Below the pieces are notes generated by a model. The model saw nothing but the letters and a program-made list of their open reading frames with translations. It did not search any database and had not been told where the DNA came from. From Ostreococcus mediterraneus (taxonomy: Eukaryota; Chlorophyta; Mamiellophyceae; Mamiellales; Bathycoccaceae): a DNA stretch of 64,000 nt. Each line of letters starts with the position of its first letter. Position 1 is the first letter of the stretch. Below, one piece after another: positions 18,107-27,803 of this stretch. Where the stretch lies: the NCBI GenBank assembly GCA_012295225.1, contig WMKK01000003.1, forward strand, positions 615,788 through 679,787. The letters run 5' to 3'. Position numbers and translations under genes: made by a program.

Positions 18107-19663
18107 TTAGGTCCTTTTAAAACTTCCCATGGGCGTTCCCATGGGCGATTTCGCACTCATAAGAATCTCTGCGCGCTGTCTCGCACGCTTACACGACTGC
18201 AACAACTCGGAAAGTGGAGTTTCATTTTGCCCAGGTGTGAACACGGCTCTCGGTGTGTTGAGCGGTGTTCCCGGTGTGCTTCCATAACCCATGTCCGGAC
18301 TCATTGAACCCGCAAGAGCGAGTTCGGAAAGCGCACTGTGAATGCTACTAGTTGACTGCGAAGCCTTGAGCGCAACATTTTCTTCGTGAAGCATGTTTAC
18401 GAGCGTTTCCAGCTGATCGATGCGCTCTGTCGCCGCTGCTAATTCTTGTCTGAGCTTGTTTTCCGTCGCGCTCATCTTTTCAATATTGATCGTAACACGA
18501 TTGCGAATGTTTCTTGCTCTATTCGCGTATTTCAACGTGTTTAGCGTCTCTTCGGCGTTGATATCCGCGGGAGAGCAACAAGCCAACATTACAGTTCTTG
18601 AATTTCCACCAAGCGAATCTTGAAGCAAGCGCGTCAGCTTCGAGTCACGATACGGCACGTGACCCCATTCGCGTCTGTTCGAATCGCTGAGTGCGCTAAT
18701 ACAGTTGCTCAGTGCCAATAAACCCATGTTGATTTGCACGCCCTCCTTGAAACGCTGACCTCGGGCGTCTTGTTGCGTGACTCTCTCGCTCCCAGCCAAA
18801 TCAACCAAGTGTAATTTGGCAGTCGTTGCTCTCGCATCTCCAACTTTTTGTTCGACATAAATGGTGAAAATCGCATGCGAGCGACTTGATCGAACGTTTT
18901 GCGAATTCGAAGCCGTTGCTCGCCTGCGTATACCTCGATTAAGAGTCGCGGCAAGAGCTTCGACGTCGTTGGCTTCAACTTGTTGCGCCCCGGTTAAATA
19001 CACGCCACCCTCTCGTGCGTGCTCACGAATCGACACCACTGACGGAGATGCCATCGTCGTTGACGCTAGTAAATCTCTGATATCCTCCTTATAAATCTCA
19101 ATAAATGTCGCCTTAATATTTATCGTCGCCTCCTCGCGCGCTGGCGTCACGATATCGCACAGCGTGTGGAACACCTTCGACGCCATGCCCGGGTTTGTAC
19201 CACCCGTACCCATGGTATGCGTCTTCCCGCTACCCGTCTGCCCGTAAGCCAACACGGTACCGTTATAACCCCCTAGTAAGCCACACACAATATCTTTCAC
19301 GTGCTCGTCGTATGCCGCGTCGAGGTCCTCTTCTGTACCAGTAATCGCCCCGTCAAACGTAAATTGACGCCCATCCTTCAAAGCAATAGAGTCACTGTCA
19401 ACAACGACACTCGTTGAGCAGTTTTGCTCGATTTCGTTCCCAATCAACGGCCGCACGATGCCTATGACGCGTACGTTATCATCGCGTTCACTAGCTCTGG
19501 AGTTACTCTTTCCTGGACTAGAGTGCGGCGACGCGAACGAACTTGACGCCCGTGTCTCGCTCAGCCTCGGGGGAGTGCGCGCGTAATCACTTCCGTCGTC
19601 CGATATCACCGACCGTGACATCGCCCCGACGTCAGTGGCGACGCACGTGGCACTATGAAGCAT
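18107..19663 (-). CDS. Kinesin motor protein, kinesin-4-like, short
   Basis: The 518-residue protein starts at the ATG at 19663 (or 19621); the frame continues upstream only to a TTG. The motor domain covers about residues 45-390, with P-loop AYGQTGSGKT near 144, switch I RSSRSHAIF near 259, switch II DLAGSE near 289, and YRDSKLTRLLQDSLGG. The wording NTLKYANRARNI and the N-terminal motor place it near KIF4/kinesin-4. Only a short coiled coil (about 395-430) and a Ser/Thr-Pro-rich tail (GTPLNTPRA, SPMGTPMGS) follow, so it lacks the long stalk of animal KIF4. The tail offers possible Cdk sites, in keeping with a mitotic role. Confidence 0.9.
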   Translation of the reverse strand: MLHSATCVATDVGAMSRSVISDDGSDYARTPPRLSETRASSSFASPHSSPGKSNSRASERDDNVRVIGIVRPLIGNEIEQNCSTSVVVDSDSIALKDGRQFTFDGAITGTEEDLDAAYDEHVKDIVCGLLGGYNGTVLAYGQTGSGKTHTMGTGGTNPGMASKVFHTLCDIVTPAREEATINIKATFIEIYKEDIRDLLASTTMASPSVVSIREHAREGGVYLTGAQQVEANDVEALAATLNRGIRRRATASNSQNVRSSRSHAIFTIYVEQKVGDARATTAKLHLVDLAGSERVTQQDARGQRFKEGVQINMGLLALSNCISALSDSNRREWGHVPYRDSKLTRLLQDSLGGNSRTVMLACCSPADINAEETLNTLKYANRARNIRNRVTINIEKMSATENKLRQELAAATERIDQLETLVNMLHEENVALKASQSTSSIHSALSELALAGSMSPDMGYGSTPGTPLNTPRAVFTPGQNETPLSELLQSCKRARQRAEILMSAKSPMGTPMGSFKRT

Positions 19664-19784
19664 GCTAGTACGCGCTTCACGAGTTGCAACGCGCAAACAA
19701 AGTAAAGCAACAAATGTTTGTCTTGATGTACAACTATACTAAAGATGAGCTAGAAAATGCTATGCAATCCGTGAGGATAAATGT

Positions 19785-20596
19785 CTACGCGTCGTCACCC
19801 TCGGCTTCATCCGCTTGAGCCTGTGCTTGCTTTGCGCGTTCCGCTTCCGCCGCAGCGCGCTCTTGCGCTAAAACAGACGCCGGGTCATTCAACTCAAAGT
19901 TTCTTCGCGCATCCTTCAACTTGGCATTCATCTCGAGCAACTCATCAACACGTGCAAACTTCTTACGATCATTGCGAATGACGTACAACAAGTCTTCTGT
20001 TTGCATGCGTCCCCGTCGTTCGGCGACTTCCATCGACCGGTGCGCTACGTTTGTCAAATACTCAACCAACATGTCCTCCATGAGCGCGATAGAATCCGGG
20101 TCGGGCTCTTTCGCATCACCAAAACCATACATCATATACGCCACTGTTTCGCGCGTCATCATAAAATAACCACATCGCATCGTCAGTCACGCGACCGCGA
20201 GAGAAACCGCACCGAAACTAAAACCAAAACCAAACGACGTCGCGCGATCCCGCGCGCGCAAACGAATGCCACACGCCGCGCCCGCACCCACGCGCGCACA
20301 CCCACACACAACCATCCACGACGTCAACGCCAACTCTACACCGTTCATTCTCCACCGCACGCCTCGTCACACGCATCGAAACACGCACAATCCTTTGCAA
20401 ACGCTCCTCGTTTTCGTTTAAACACCTCATCGTTGCCGTCATCCACTTCCTCGCGCGGCGGAGCCACGGGCGCGGTGCCCGCACCCGCGCCCGTGCGCGG
20501 TGCGGGTGCGCGCATGGCGACGTCCGTGGCTTTCGCCACCGGTACGTGCACCGCGGGCGGCGCGGCGTCCGGGACGACAATGGGAAACGACGACAT
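19785..20596 (-). CDS. TAF13: TFIID subunit TAF13 (two exons)
   Basis: Exon 1 is 20596-20389 and exon 2 is 20143-19785, joined over a 245-bp GT-AG intron to give 188 residues. The junction restores FKRKRGAFAKDLAYMMYGFG, with the Leu codon split between exons. This matches the KRKRLFxKDLRxMMYGFGD signature of TAF13. The histone fold follows (DSIALMEDMLVEYLTNVAH), which pairs with TAF11 in TFIID. An Ala/Gln-rich acidic tail ends the protein. Reading exon 2 alone from the ATG at 20180 would lose the first part of the signature. The N-terminal 55 residues are Pro/Ala-rich and not conserved. Confidence 0.9.
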
Positions 20597-20838
20597 TCTC
20601 GTCGTGCGTCGCGCAATCGCGGGACACCGCACGCGCGAGGGACTCCTGGGGTGGACTCGATGTGTCCTCGTCACCGCGCCTCACAGTCGCACGCGCGCCG
20701 CACTGGGGGTGGGTTTTATATACATAGGTACAGTGACGAACGAGACGAAGGGCGGCAGTCGCGCGACCGTGAGACGCTGGTGACGACGACGCTGGTGACG
20801 CGACTGATTGACTGATTGACGCACGGACTGCGACACCG

Positions 20839-22134
20839 ATGGCGGCGGTGCCCGATGTGCGGGAACCACGGGTGATGGAGGTCGGAGACGTGGTGCTGAT
20901 CGAAGTCAATGAAGGTGATCGCGCGAGTTTTGTCACCATCAAAGCCGAGGGGGAGGTGGAGATTGGGAAACGGCAGAGAGTACCCGTGAAGGCGTTGCTC
21001 GGGGCGCCGTTTGGGTCGACATACGAGGTGATTCACGGCACGGGCGCGGTGGTTCGAATCGGACCCGAGTGCGTGGATCATGAAGACGTCGGGTCGGCAC
21101 CGACGGAAGATGAGCGTTCGAATAAGAATGTTTCGAATAAACAAGAAGGAGCGCAGCAATTGAGTGATGGAGAGATTTCTGCGCTGCGCAAAAAGTTCAC
21201 CGCCGAGGAAGTCGTGGAAATCATCACCAGGTACAGCAAGACGTTTGAAGATAAAACTGCATTTGCGCAAGAGAAATATCGAGCGCGCAAGTTGAAGAAA
21301 CATATGACAAAGTTTCTCGCTCGGTTTCCATCGCCGCGACACGTGTGCGAACAATACTTTTATAACAATGCAAACAAGACGTCGTACATGCGTCACGACG
21401 CGCTTTCCATGTTGGTCAACTTGGGGAATATTGGCGCACACGCGCAGCCGATAGTTGTAGACACGTGCGCTGGACTAGTTTTGGGTGCGGTGACGAACCG
21501 CATGGGTGGCTTTGGTCGACTCTGCAATGCATTCGTCGGTCAATCCCCCATGGGGATGGAAGCCATGTTGATGATGAATTTGGACGAAAATCACCTGGAA
21601 ACCGTTAGGCATGCCGCCATTAGTGACCTTGTGGCGAATCGAAAGAAATTTCAAAATGCGTCCTCCGTAGATGAAAAAGCGAACGAAACCGAAAGATCAA
21701 CGGTTGAGGAGAGCGAAAAGAAGGATCGAAAGTTTATGAAGATTAAGTACGCGGATGACGAGCACATGGATGAATTTGCTCGAGAAGGCTTTACGTCACT
21801 CATTGTCGCTTCACTTTCTGTCGAGCCGAAGGCGACTTTAGAGCAATTATTGCCACTTTGTGCACCTTCTGCCCCGTTTGCGGTGTGGTTCAACGCCGCG
21901 CAGCCTCTCGCAGAAGCTTTGCATCATTTGCGGAACGAAAACATAGCCATCAACTTGACGCTTCATGAACCATTCTTGCGCGAACAACAAGTACTTCCAG
22001 GGCGAACGCATCCTGTGATGACCACCGATGCTGGAAGCGGTGGGTACGTTTTATCCGGAATCTACGTTCCGAGGTCTGTTAGCTCCGTTGAATCGGATGG
22101 TGGCGAGCACAAAGATAAAAAACAAAAAGCTTAG
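20839..22134 (+). CDS. TRM6: tRNA m1A58 methyltransferase non-catalytic subunit TRM6/GCD10
   Basis: The 431-residue product shows the N-terminal beta domain (GDVVLIEVNEGDRASFVTI) and the TRM6 signature FTAEEVVEIITRYSKTFEDK. The Rossmann-like C-terminal half starts near HDALSMLVNLGNI. As in other TRM6 proteins, the SAM motifs are eroded, since binding is done by the TRM61 partner. The complex methylates A58 of tRNAs, including initiator tRNA. An internal acidic/Ser-rich insert lies at about residues 270-300. A TATA-like TTTATATACATA lies near 20713, about 125 bp upstream of the ATG. Confidence 0.9.
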   Translation: MAAVPDVREPRVMEVGDVVLIEVNEGDRASFVTIKAEGEVEIGKRQRVPVKALLGAPFGSTYEVIHGTGAVVRIGPECVDHEDVGSAPTEDERSNKNVSNKQEGAQQLSDGEISALRKKFTAEEVVEIITRYSKTFEDKTAFAQEKYRARKLKKHMTKFLARFPSPRHVCEQYFYNNANKTSYMRHDALSMLVNLGNIGAHAQPIVVDTCAGLVLGAVTNRMGGFGRLCNAFVGQSPMGMEAMLMMNLDENHLETVRHAAISDLVANRKKFQNASSVDEKANETERSTVEESEKKDRKFMKIKYADDEHMDEFAREGFTSLIVASLSVEPKATLEQLLPLCAPSAPFAVWFNAAQPLAEALHHLRNENIAINLTLHEPFLREQQVLPGRTHPVMTTDAGSGGYVLSGIYVPRSVSSVESDGGEHKDKKQKA

Positions 22135-22213
22135 TATCGCGATAGCTCTGACGCGTGGTAGATATATATTAGAATATTCACTCAACACAACACCTCACAC
22201 CTCACGTAGCATC

Positions 22214-23923
22214 ATGGCGCTTCGCAACGATCAGTTGCTTCGAGACTTACCCGGAGCCGCTGCTGAAGGCGGTGGCGTGGTTCGTCTCGACGCTACGTGG
22301 GTGAAAACAGCCTCAGGACGGCGAGTCGTGGAGCTGAAGTTGTCGAGGCCGTTAGATTCGCTAGAGCAAGAGGCGGTAAAAGCGGAGGCGGAAAGCGATT
22401 GGTGGGCGGTGACATGTCGCATAACTATTCCTGAGCATCCGAGTAAATCGGTAGACATCAGTATGAGCGAAGATAACACAGTTGCAGCGCTCAAGACGCG
22501 CTTGCTTGCGTTGTATCCCGAGCTTTCCCAGGATGATTCTTTGGTAGATGTAGATTTCGATGAGCAGCTCGAGCGAGCGATGAAGCCGCAAAGCACAAAG
22601 TCTGAGACGCCAACAAAGAGTCAAAAAGCAGGTAAACCTGCGCCTCTCGTGCTCCAAAAGCCACGCGATAAAGCACAAGAGGAGTTGCCGCAAACCACAC
22701 GAGTGAGAGAAAAACAAGAAACTTTTGGCATCTCAAACGTGATTGACGCTGTGCGTGATATGGTAGCACCAATGTTAGAGTCAGACGAAGATGAAGAAGT
22801 TCAAGATGTCGATTGGGAATCAGAATCGGGCGGCGTACTTAAATTTGATGTTTATTCTGATGATTCTGATGATGAAAATGACGACAACGACGACGAGAGT
22901 AATCAGACATTGTTGAAAGGGCAGATGTTTGGCGGCGCACACGCAAAAAACATTATTCATTACTTACCAGCGCAAATGCACGAGTCTGCAGAGCAGAAGC
23001 TCATCTTGGCCCAACATGCACTCGAAATGTTATTCCCAAAAGTTGCGTCATGGCCACCGGCGGCGCATTTGGTTGCCGCCATCACAGCGGCTGCGTTCGT
23101 GGTTGAAATAATGGGATTCGCACTCTGGGCGACCATTGCTATTTCAGTTTGCTATTTTCGTGTACGTGGTGAAGAGGCTTTACGAGTGCGTGCCGAGAAA
23201 AGGGCGTATAAACTACAAGCAAAACTTGAGACGAAAAAGAAGGATCTCGCTCGCATGAAATTTATAGCCGAAAGTGTATCTCAGCAAGGGCAGGTGCGCG
23301 CGCTCAATAGTACATTTTCGAAAGCTACTGATATTTCTTGGGCCAACACGACGTTTGCCGCGGCTTGGGCTGGATTTCTACGCGAATGGGTAAACAAAAA
23401 GGTGCAGACAAGTTTATGTGAAAAGCTTGAGCAACAGCGGCCGGTGGTACTGGACAAAATTCAAATCGCTGATTTTGCGCTTTCTAAACGCCCACCCGCC
23501 GCTAGCGCGATTCGAGTCATTAGAAGCGAGACTCAGGTAGACGGAAATAACGTCGTAGAGTTGGCCGTTTCATCATCTGGAGTTGGATTTTCTTTCCTCA
23601 TCGATGCCAAATTGAAGCTCGGAATTCCATTCAAAATTGCCGTAAACTTTGAGGCAGCGAATTTGGAAGCTCGAGTGTCCGTCGTATTTATACGCCATGC
23701 ACCGTTTGCGAAATGCATTCGGTTATCTCTCGCTGACGTTCCCAAAACGTCGTTGCAAATCAAACCAGAAGGCTTGAGTGGCATCGACGTGGCGGATTTG
23801 CCAGGCATTGACATATGGATTCGTAGCGCTATAGAAAAGGCGACAGTTACTCAAGTGCTCGAACCAAACGCGTTGTACTACGACTCAGAGAAGCATTGGA
23901 ACAATCGAAAGCGCGATACGTAG
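22214..23923 (+). CDS. SMP-domain membrane protein (synaptotagmin/E-Syt or TEX2-like lipid transfer)
   Basis: The 569-residue protein starts at the ATG at 22214, because the in-frame region upstream overlaps TRM6. An acidic, disordered N-terminal half (residues 130-230) leads to a membrane segment pair near residues 280-315 (AAHLVAAITAAAFVVEIMGF, then ALWATIAISVCYF). A coiled coil follows. The SMP domain occupies about residues 370-560, starting WANTTFAAAWAGFLREWVNK. SMP domains bind glycerolipids at ER contact sites. No C2 domains are visible, unlike plant synaptotagmins, so the tethering partner is unclear. The N-terminal 100 residues contain a ubiquitin-like stretch (DNTVAALKTRLLALYPELSQ). 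Confidence 0.82.
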   Translation: MALRNDQLLRDLPGAAAEGGGVVRLDATWVKTASGRRVVELKLSRPLDSLEQEAVKAEAESDWWAVTCRITIPEHPSKSVDISMSEDNTVAALKTRLLALYPELSQDDSLVDVDFDEQLERAMKPQSTKSETPTKSQKAGKPAPLVLQKPRDKAQEELPQTTRVREKQETFGISNVIDAVRDMVAPMLESDEDEEVQDVDWESESGGVLKFDVYSDDSDDENDDNDDESNQTLLKGQMFGGAHAKNIIHYLPAQMHESAEQKLILAQHALEMLFPKVASWPPAAHLVAAITAAAFVVEIMGFALWATIAISVCYFRVRGEEALRVRAEKRAYKLQAKLETKKKDLARMKFIAESVSQQGQVRALNSTFSKATDISWANTTFAAAWAGFLREWVNKKVQTSLCEKLEQQRPVVLDKIQIADFALSKRPPAASAIRVIRSETQVDGNNVVELAVSSSGVGFSFLIDAKLKLGIPFKIAVNFEAANLEARVSVVFIRHAPFAKCIRLSLADVPKTSLQIKPEGLSGIDVADLPGIDIWIRSAIEKATVTQVLEPNALYYDSEKHWNNRKRDT

Positions 23924-24018
23924 TAGCATGATAGCAATGTATATAGATCACGGTCTAGTAGAATAAACTTATTTCGTTCGGCTAAGGCTATTTCTCTAAT
24001 TTGCTACGTCGTCAAATA

Positions 24019-24887
24019 TCACTTGAAAATCCACCACACGATGAGGAGAAAGACCATGGTGAAAAGCATTCCACCATAAACTAAGATTGCATCTAGTCGT
24101 TGGCGTCTGTCTATCACGCGTAACAAGCTCGAGGACACTCCCATGTTATCCAATAGAGTCATCATCTTTCTCTTTGCGCCTCGCAACGTGGCGCTCTGCT
24201 CGCCCAAATTCCCAAGCACATTTGCACCAGTCTCGAGCAACTCATCCACCATGCTTCCGGACCTGCGAATAGATTTCATACTTCCTGACTCGGCATCGTA
24301 TTCACCAACGAGCGAACGAAACTCGGCATCATCGGTGACTCGGCGCATCAAATCGTCGCGTTCCTTTGCTTCATTCATACGTTTCGCCTCGCGTGACCCA
24401 AAACGATCCATCGACACTCGCAACTGATCCACCTCTTCGATGACGTTTTCTACTTTCCTCTGTTTTACGTCAATTTAAAACAAAATCGCCGTCAGTTTTG
24501 CATTCATTTATCGAGAAGAATGCAGACGCGCTTCGGGGGCACGAAGAAAACTCGAAAGCGCGAGAGCGCGAGCGACATCCGCAACTCGCCCTCATACGCG
24601 TCGTTAACGTGCAACGTCCGCACTCAATGCACGTATTGCATGAATCGCTAACGCACCTTCCACACGTCACTCTTCGCCATCGATTGCTTCATCGCTTGCA
24701 CACGAAACTGTCGTTCAAGCTCGCTCGTCACTTTTGTCAATTCACCCATGCGCGCGCGCATGTCTCTCGCGAGATTTTCATTACGCGCGCGTTTACCCTC
24801 CTCGTCCCGTTCGAGCTTTACTAATCCTTCTTGTATGTCAAAACACAATCGTCGCGACACCGCGTAGAGGTCTTCGAGCGACGCCAT
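24019..24887 (-). CDS. MEMB: Membrin/Bos1-type Qb-SNARE (two exons)
   Basis: Exon 1 is 24887-24657 and exon 2 is 24459-24019, with a 197-bp intron; the product is 223 residues. Joining gives SDVWK then RKVENVIEEVDQLRVSMDRF, as in plant membrins. The N-terminal helices are in exon 1. The SNARE motif (LLETGANVLGNLGEQSATLR) with a central Gln and a C-terminal membrane anchor (ILVYGGMLFTMVFLLIVWW) are in exon 2. Membrin works in ER-to-Golgi vesicle fusion with syntaxin-5-type partners. The ATG at 24432 would truncate the N-terminal domain and is rejected. Confidence 0.9.
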
Positions 24888-24994
24888 CCGTGCGGCGGTC
24901 TCTGACGTTGGAGTGCGAGTCGCAGAAAAGCACGCAAAGTGTAGCCGTCAGACGTGCGCACGACGACGACGTGACACGAAGCGGTGTGGGTGTG

Positions 24995-25002
24995 TATATA
25001 AA
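24995..25002 (+). promoter_or_regulatory. TATA box of RanGAP gene
   Basis: The string TATATAAA sits 70 bp upstream of the RanGAP ATG (25072) in an otherwise GC-rich 184-bp divergent region shared with membrin. Placement relative to a plausible transcription start is good. No matching TATA is seen for membrin. Confidence 0.5.
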
Positions 25003-25071
25003 CATATACGTACCGACGACGACGACGACGACGACGTTTGAACGCACACACACGTAATATACGCGAACACG

Positions 25072-26607
25072 ATGGCGTCTTGGATCGAAGATGCACAACG
25101 CGAGGATCTTCGCGCGCGCATGGATGCGTCGTTATCGGCGATTGGATTCCATTGTCAACGCACGCACGTTGAAGGACGCGTGAAAGCGGAGGAGATTGAA
25201 CAACGTGCGTTTAGTGCGGCTGATGTGTCGAGCTCGACGACGAGCGGGGCACGACCGACGATCGAGGTCATGCGCTTGTACGTGAAGAAAGCCGCCGAGT
25301 TGATGCGCGAAGCGATCGAACAAGGCGCGGAAGACATTGGCGCTGGACAAGAAGGCGAAGACATGGATACTGATGAATTTGATGTCGGCAAGACGAGCAA
25401 AGATCGCGAGTTTTACACTCAACAGCGTGCCGAACAAGTGTTGGCGCCGCTTTTGGCTAAGGGTGCGGCGTACTCTAAAGTGCGCCTGAGTACTAAGAGT
25501 TTCGGTATTGATGCCGCGAAGGTGGCGAGCCGGGCGTTCGTCAACTTGGCGAAGACCTTAAAGGAAGTGGACTTGAGCGATACCATCGCCGGACGACCGG
25601 AGGTGGAGGCACTCAAGGCTATGGAAATTTTCAGCGAGGGCTTGACGGCAGCTGAGTTGACAGCGGTTGATTTAAGCGACAATGCTTTCGGTGAAAAGGG
25701 CGTGCGCGCGTGCCGAAAATTGCTCGAAGAGCAAAAGTCTTTAACGTCTATTGCATTCCTGAATAATGGAATCTCTGAGCAAGCAGCGCGGGCGATTCAT
25801 GAATTGCTCGCATGCCCAGAAAAGCTCACGCGATTCCATTTAGATAAAAATATGACTGGTGACGATGGTACGGTGCACATTGCCGCCATCGTCTCAAAGG
25901 CGAAGGGCATGAAGGATTTCAAAATGGCTGGCTCGCGGTTTTTCAGCGAAGGTGCTATCATGCTCGCCAAGGCGCTTGCTCAGGGGAACTCATTAGAGCG
26001 TCTTGACTTGAATGACAACAACGTGAATGAAGAAGGTGCGGCGGCACTCGTGGACGTGCTGCCGAAACATGCCAACCTTCAGTACTTGAACCTTGAAGCG
26101 ACGGCTTTAGGAGAAGAGATGGGTGGTACGCTTCTTCAAGCTGTGGCACAGGGGTGCTCTAAGCTTGAAGTTCTCCACATTAGTAGCAACGACTTCATGA
26201 GAGAGGGCGCTGAAGGCGTTGCGCGAGCCATCGCAGGAATGAAGAATCTCAAGGTGTTAAGCATCGGTGACAACGAGCTCGGTGATTTCGGTTTCACCCA
26301 AATCTGCATGGCTTTGAAAGAATCTGGGGCGCCGCTTGTTGAATTGGATGCCAGCTGCAACGAGTTACAACGCGCTGGTGCCGTAGCAGCCGCGCATCTC
26401 GCAGCGAGCAAGCCTGGCTTCCGTTCGCTCAACCTAGATGGTAACTTTATTCCTGACGAAGCTGTGGAAGAAGTCGAGAGTATCTTAAAGGCTGCAGGTA
26501 TCGAAATCGCGCTCTTACCCATGGAAGACAACGATCCGGAAGGTGAAGCGGATGACGAAGGCGATGTCGACGCCTTGTTGGGCGCGCTCGCATCCATTAA
26601 GGTTTAA
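25072..26607 (+). CDS. RANGAP1: Ran GTPase-activating protein (plant-type RanGAP with WPP-like N-domain)
   Basis: The 511-residue protein has a plant-type N-terminal targeting domain of WPP kind (RVKAEEIEQRAFSAA, then MRLYVKKAAELMREAI). Animal and yeast RanGAPs lack this domain. In plants it recruits RanGAP to the nuclear envelope and cell plate. The LRR body starts with RLSTKSFGIDAA and has the catalytic loop region DLSDTIAGRPEVEALKAM. About ten RanGAP-type repeats follow (for example LERLDLNDNNVNEEGAAAL), and a short acidic tail ends the protein. It is a single exon, and the gene promotes GTP hydrolysis by Ran for nuclear transport. Confidence 0.94.
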   Translation: MASWIEDAQREDLRARMDASLSAIGFHCQRTHVEGRVKAEEIEQRAFSAADVSSSTTSGARPTIEVMRLYVKKAAELMREAIEQGAEDIGAGQEGEDMDTDEFDVGKTSKDREFYTQQRAEQVLAPLLAKGAAYSKVRLSTKSFGIDAAKVASRAFVNLAKTLKEVDLSDTIAGRPEVEALKAMEIFSEGLTAAELTAVDLSDNAFGEKGVRACRKLLEEQKSLTSIAFLNNGISEQAARAIHELLACPEKLTRFHLDKNMTGDDGTVHIAAIVSKAKGMKDFKMAGSRFFSEGAIMLAKALAQGNSLERLDLNDNNVNEEGAAALVDVLPKHANLQYLNLEATALGEEMGGTLLQAVAQGCSKLEVLHISSNDFMREGAEGVARAIAGMKNLKVLSIGDNELGDFGFTQICMALKESGAPLVELDASCNELQRAGAVAAAHLAASKPGFRSLNLDGNFIPDEAVEEVESILKAAGIEIALLPMEDNDPEGEADDEGDVDALLGALASIKV

Positions 26608-26687
26608 GCAATGAAAATCGAAAATCTCATCACAAAATGTTATGACAAGGACGTATTCACTCATTCATTTTTCTTGTACGTGTGTAG

Positions 26688-27662
26688 TCACGCTATCGCT
26701 TGATCGTCGTCGTATGCGTCTTGTAGACACCCGTCTGGGATCATCAGCACTGGTACTCGGGCATAATTGAGAATGTACACAGCCGTTGATCCAATCACAT
26801 GGTGAAGTAATGAACGGTGTCGCGTGCGATTACCGATGATGAGTAAATCCATCGATCTCAGTGCGTTAACATGTGCCAGAATTTCGTCTCTTGGATCACC
26901 AGAGAACAGAAGGATGGTATCGACTTGTCCCGGCTCCTTGAAATGTTGCATCAGTTCTTCACGCATGTCGACGTTGATTTCTGTCGTTACACGATTCAGT
27001 GTTGTCGCGTTCTCATCCGCCGCGCAGTGTATGATTTGCACATAGTCGTTCGTCTTCAAAATTTTCTTGTTCACGCAGTATCGAACGAGTGTTTTCACAT
27101 TGGACTCATCGACAGCGATGCACACGCTGCGCCGTTTATGCTCAGCCTCTTTCATTCCGATGTAGGCGGCACCGACAGTATCTTCTCGTAAGTCAGTAAT
27201 AGACTCGAATAGTCGAGTTCGGATGAGTAAAACAGGATTTGATTCCATCTTCGTTGTCACGTCCGCAGAAACACTCCCAAGAAGAAAACGATTTGGTATG
27301 GCCGGCGTGTGTCTTCGACTACCGAGCACGAGAATTGCGTCCGGTGGCGCATCAAACTTCATGAAGTGAAGAATTGCAGAAGACGCAGACATTGAAGTTC
27401 GTAGTACGCAAATTTCGTGATGCAAGTACGCAGGAAGGTGCGTGTGAATGTCGTACGCCAAAAACTTCGCAGCATCAGCCAATCCAACATACTGATAGGA
27501 CATCAACTCAACTTTGCTCTGACCTCGCAAACTTTCAATATGCAAAAGTATCAAGTTTACATCATCTTTCGACGTCAGAAAGTGTCGTTCGAGCCATCGC
27601 CATGTAATTTTATCATGAATGCCATATCCGTAGTCAAATGCCACAACAACTGTTTGTCTCAT
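26688..27662 (-). CDS. Tandem universal stress protein (two UspA domains)
   Basis: The 324-residue product starts at the ATG at 27662; the longer frame begins at a TTG. Two UspA folds are in tandem: the first starts TVVVAFDYGYG and ends VLGSRRHTP...LLGSVS, the second starts RSVCIAVDES and ends LLIIGNRTRH...VIGSTAVYIL. Both keep parts of the ATP-binding loop, with changes in the second glycine. Tandem USPs occur in plants, algae and bacteria; a stress-related nucleotide-binding role is typical but substrates are unknown. No targeting signal is visible. Confidence 0.85.
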   Translation of the reverse strand: MRQTVVVAFDYGYGIHDKITWRWLERHFLTSKDDVNLILLHIESLRGQSKVELMSYQYVGLADAAKFLAYDIHTHLPAYLHHEICVLRTSMSASSAILHFMKFDAPPDAILVLGSRRHTPAIPNRFLLGSVSADVTTKMESNPVLLIRTRLFESITDLREDTVGAAYIGMKEAEHKRRSVCIAVDESNVKTLVRYCVNKKILKTNDYVQIIHCAADENATTLNRVTTEINVDMREELMQHFKEPGQVDTILLFSGDPRDEILAHVNALRSMDLLIIGNRTRHRSLLHHVIGSTAVYILNYARVPVLMIPDGCLQDAYDDDQAIA

Positions 27663-27803
27663 TGTATGCGCGTCTGAATGTGAGGTGCATCGGAGTCGGC
27701 GCCGCCTTTTTTGCAAATCAATAGGCGAGAAACACGATTACGATCACTCAACAAATATCGTATCGTCAATCTATAACAATTTCTAAAACTATATTTCTTT
27801 CTT

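Noticed and set aside
24020-24432. Membrin read from the ATG at 24432 as a complete gene
   Set aside because: It lacks the N-terminal domain; a second exon at 24657-24887 and a GT-AG intron restore the full SNARE.
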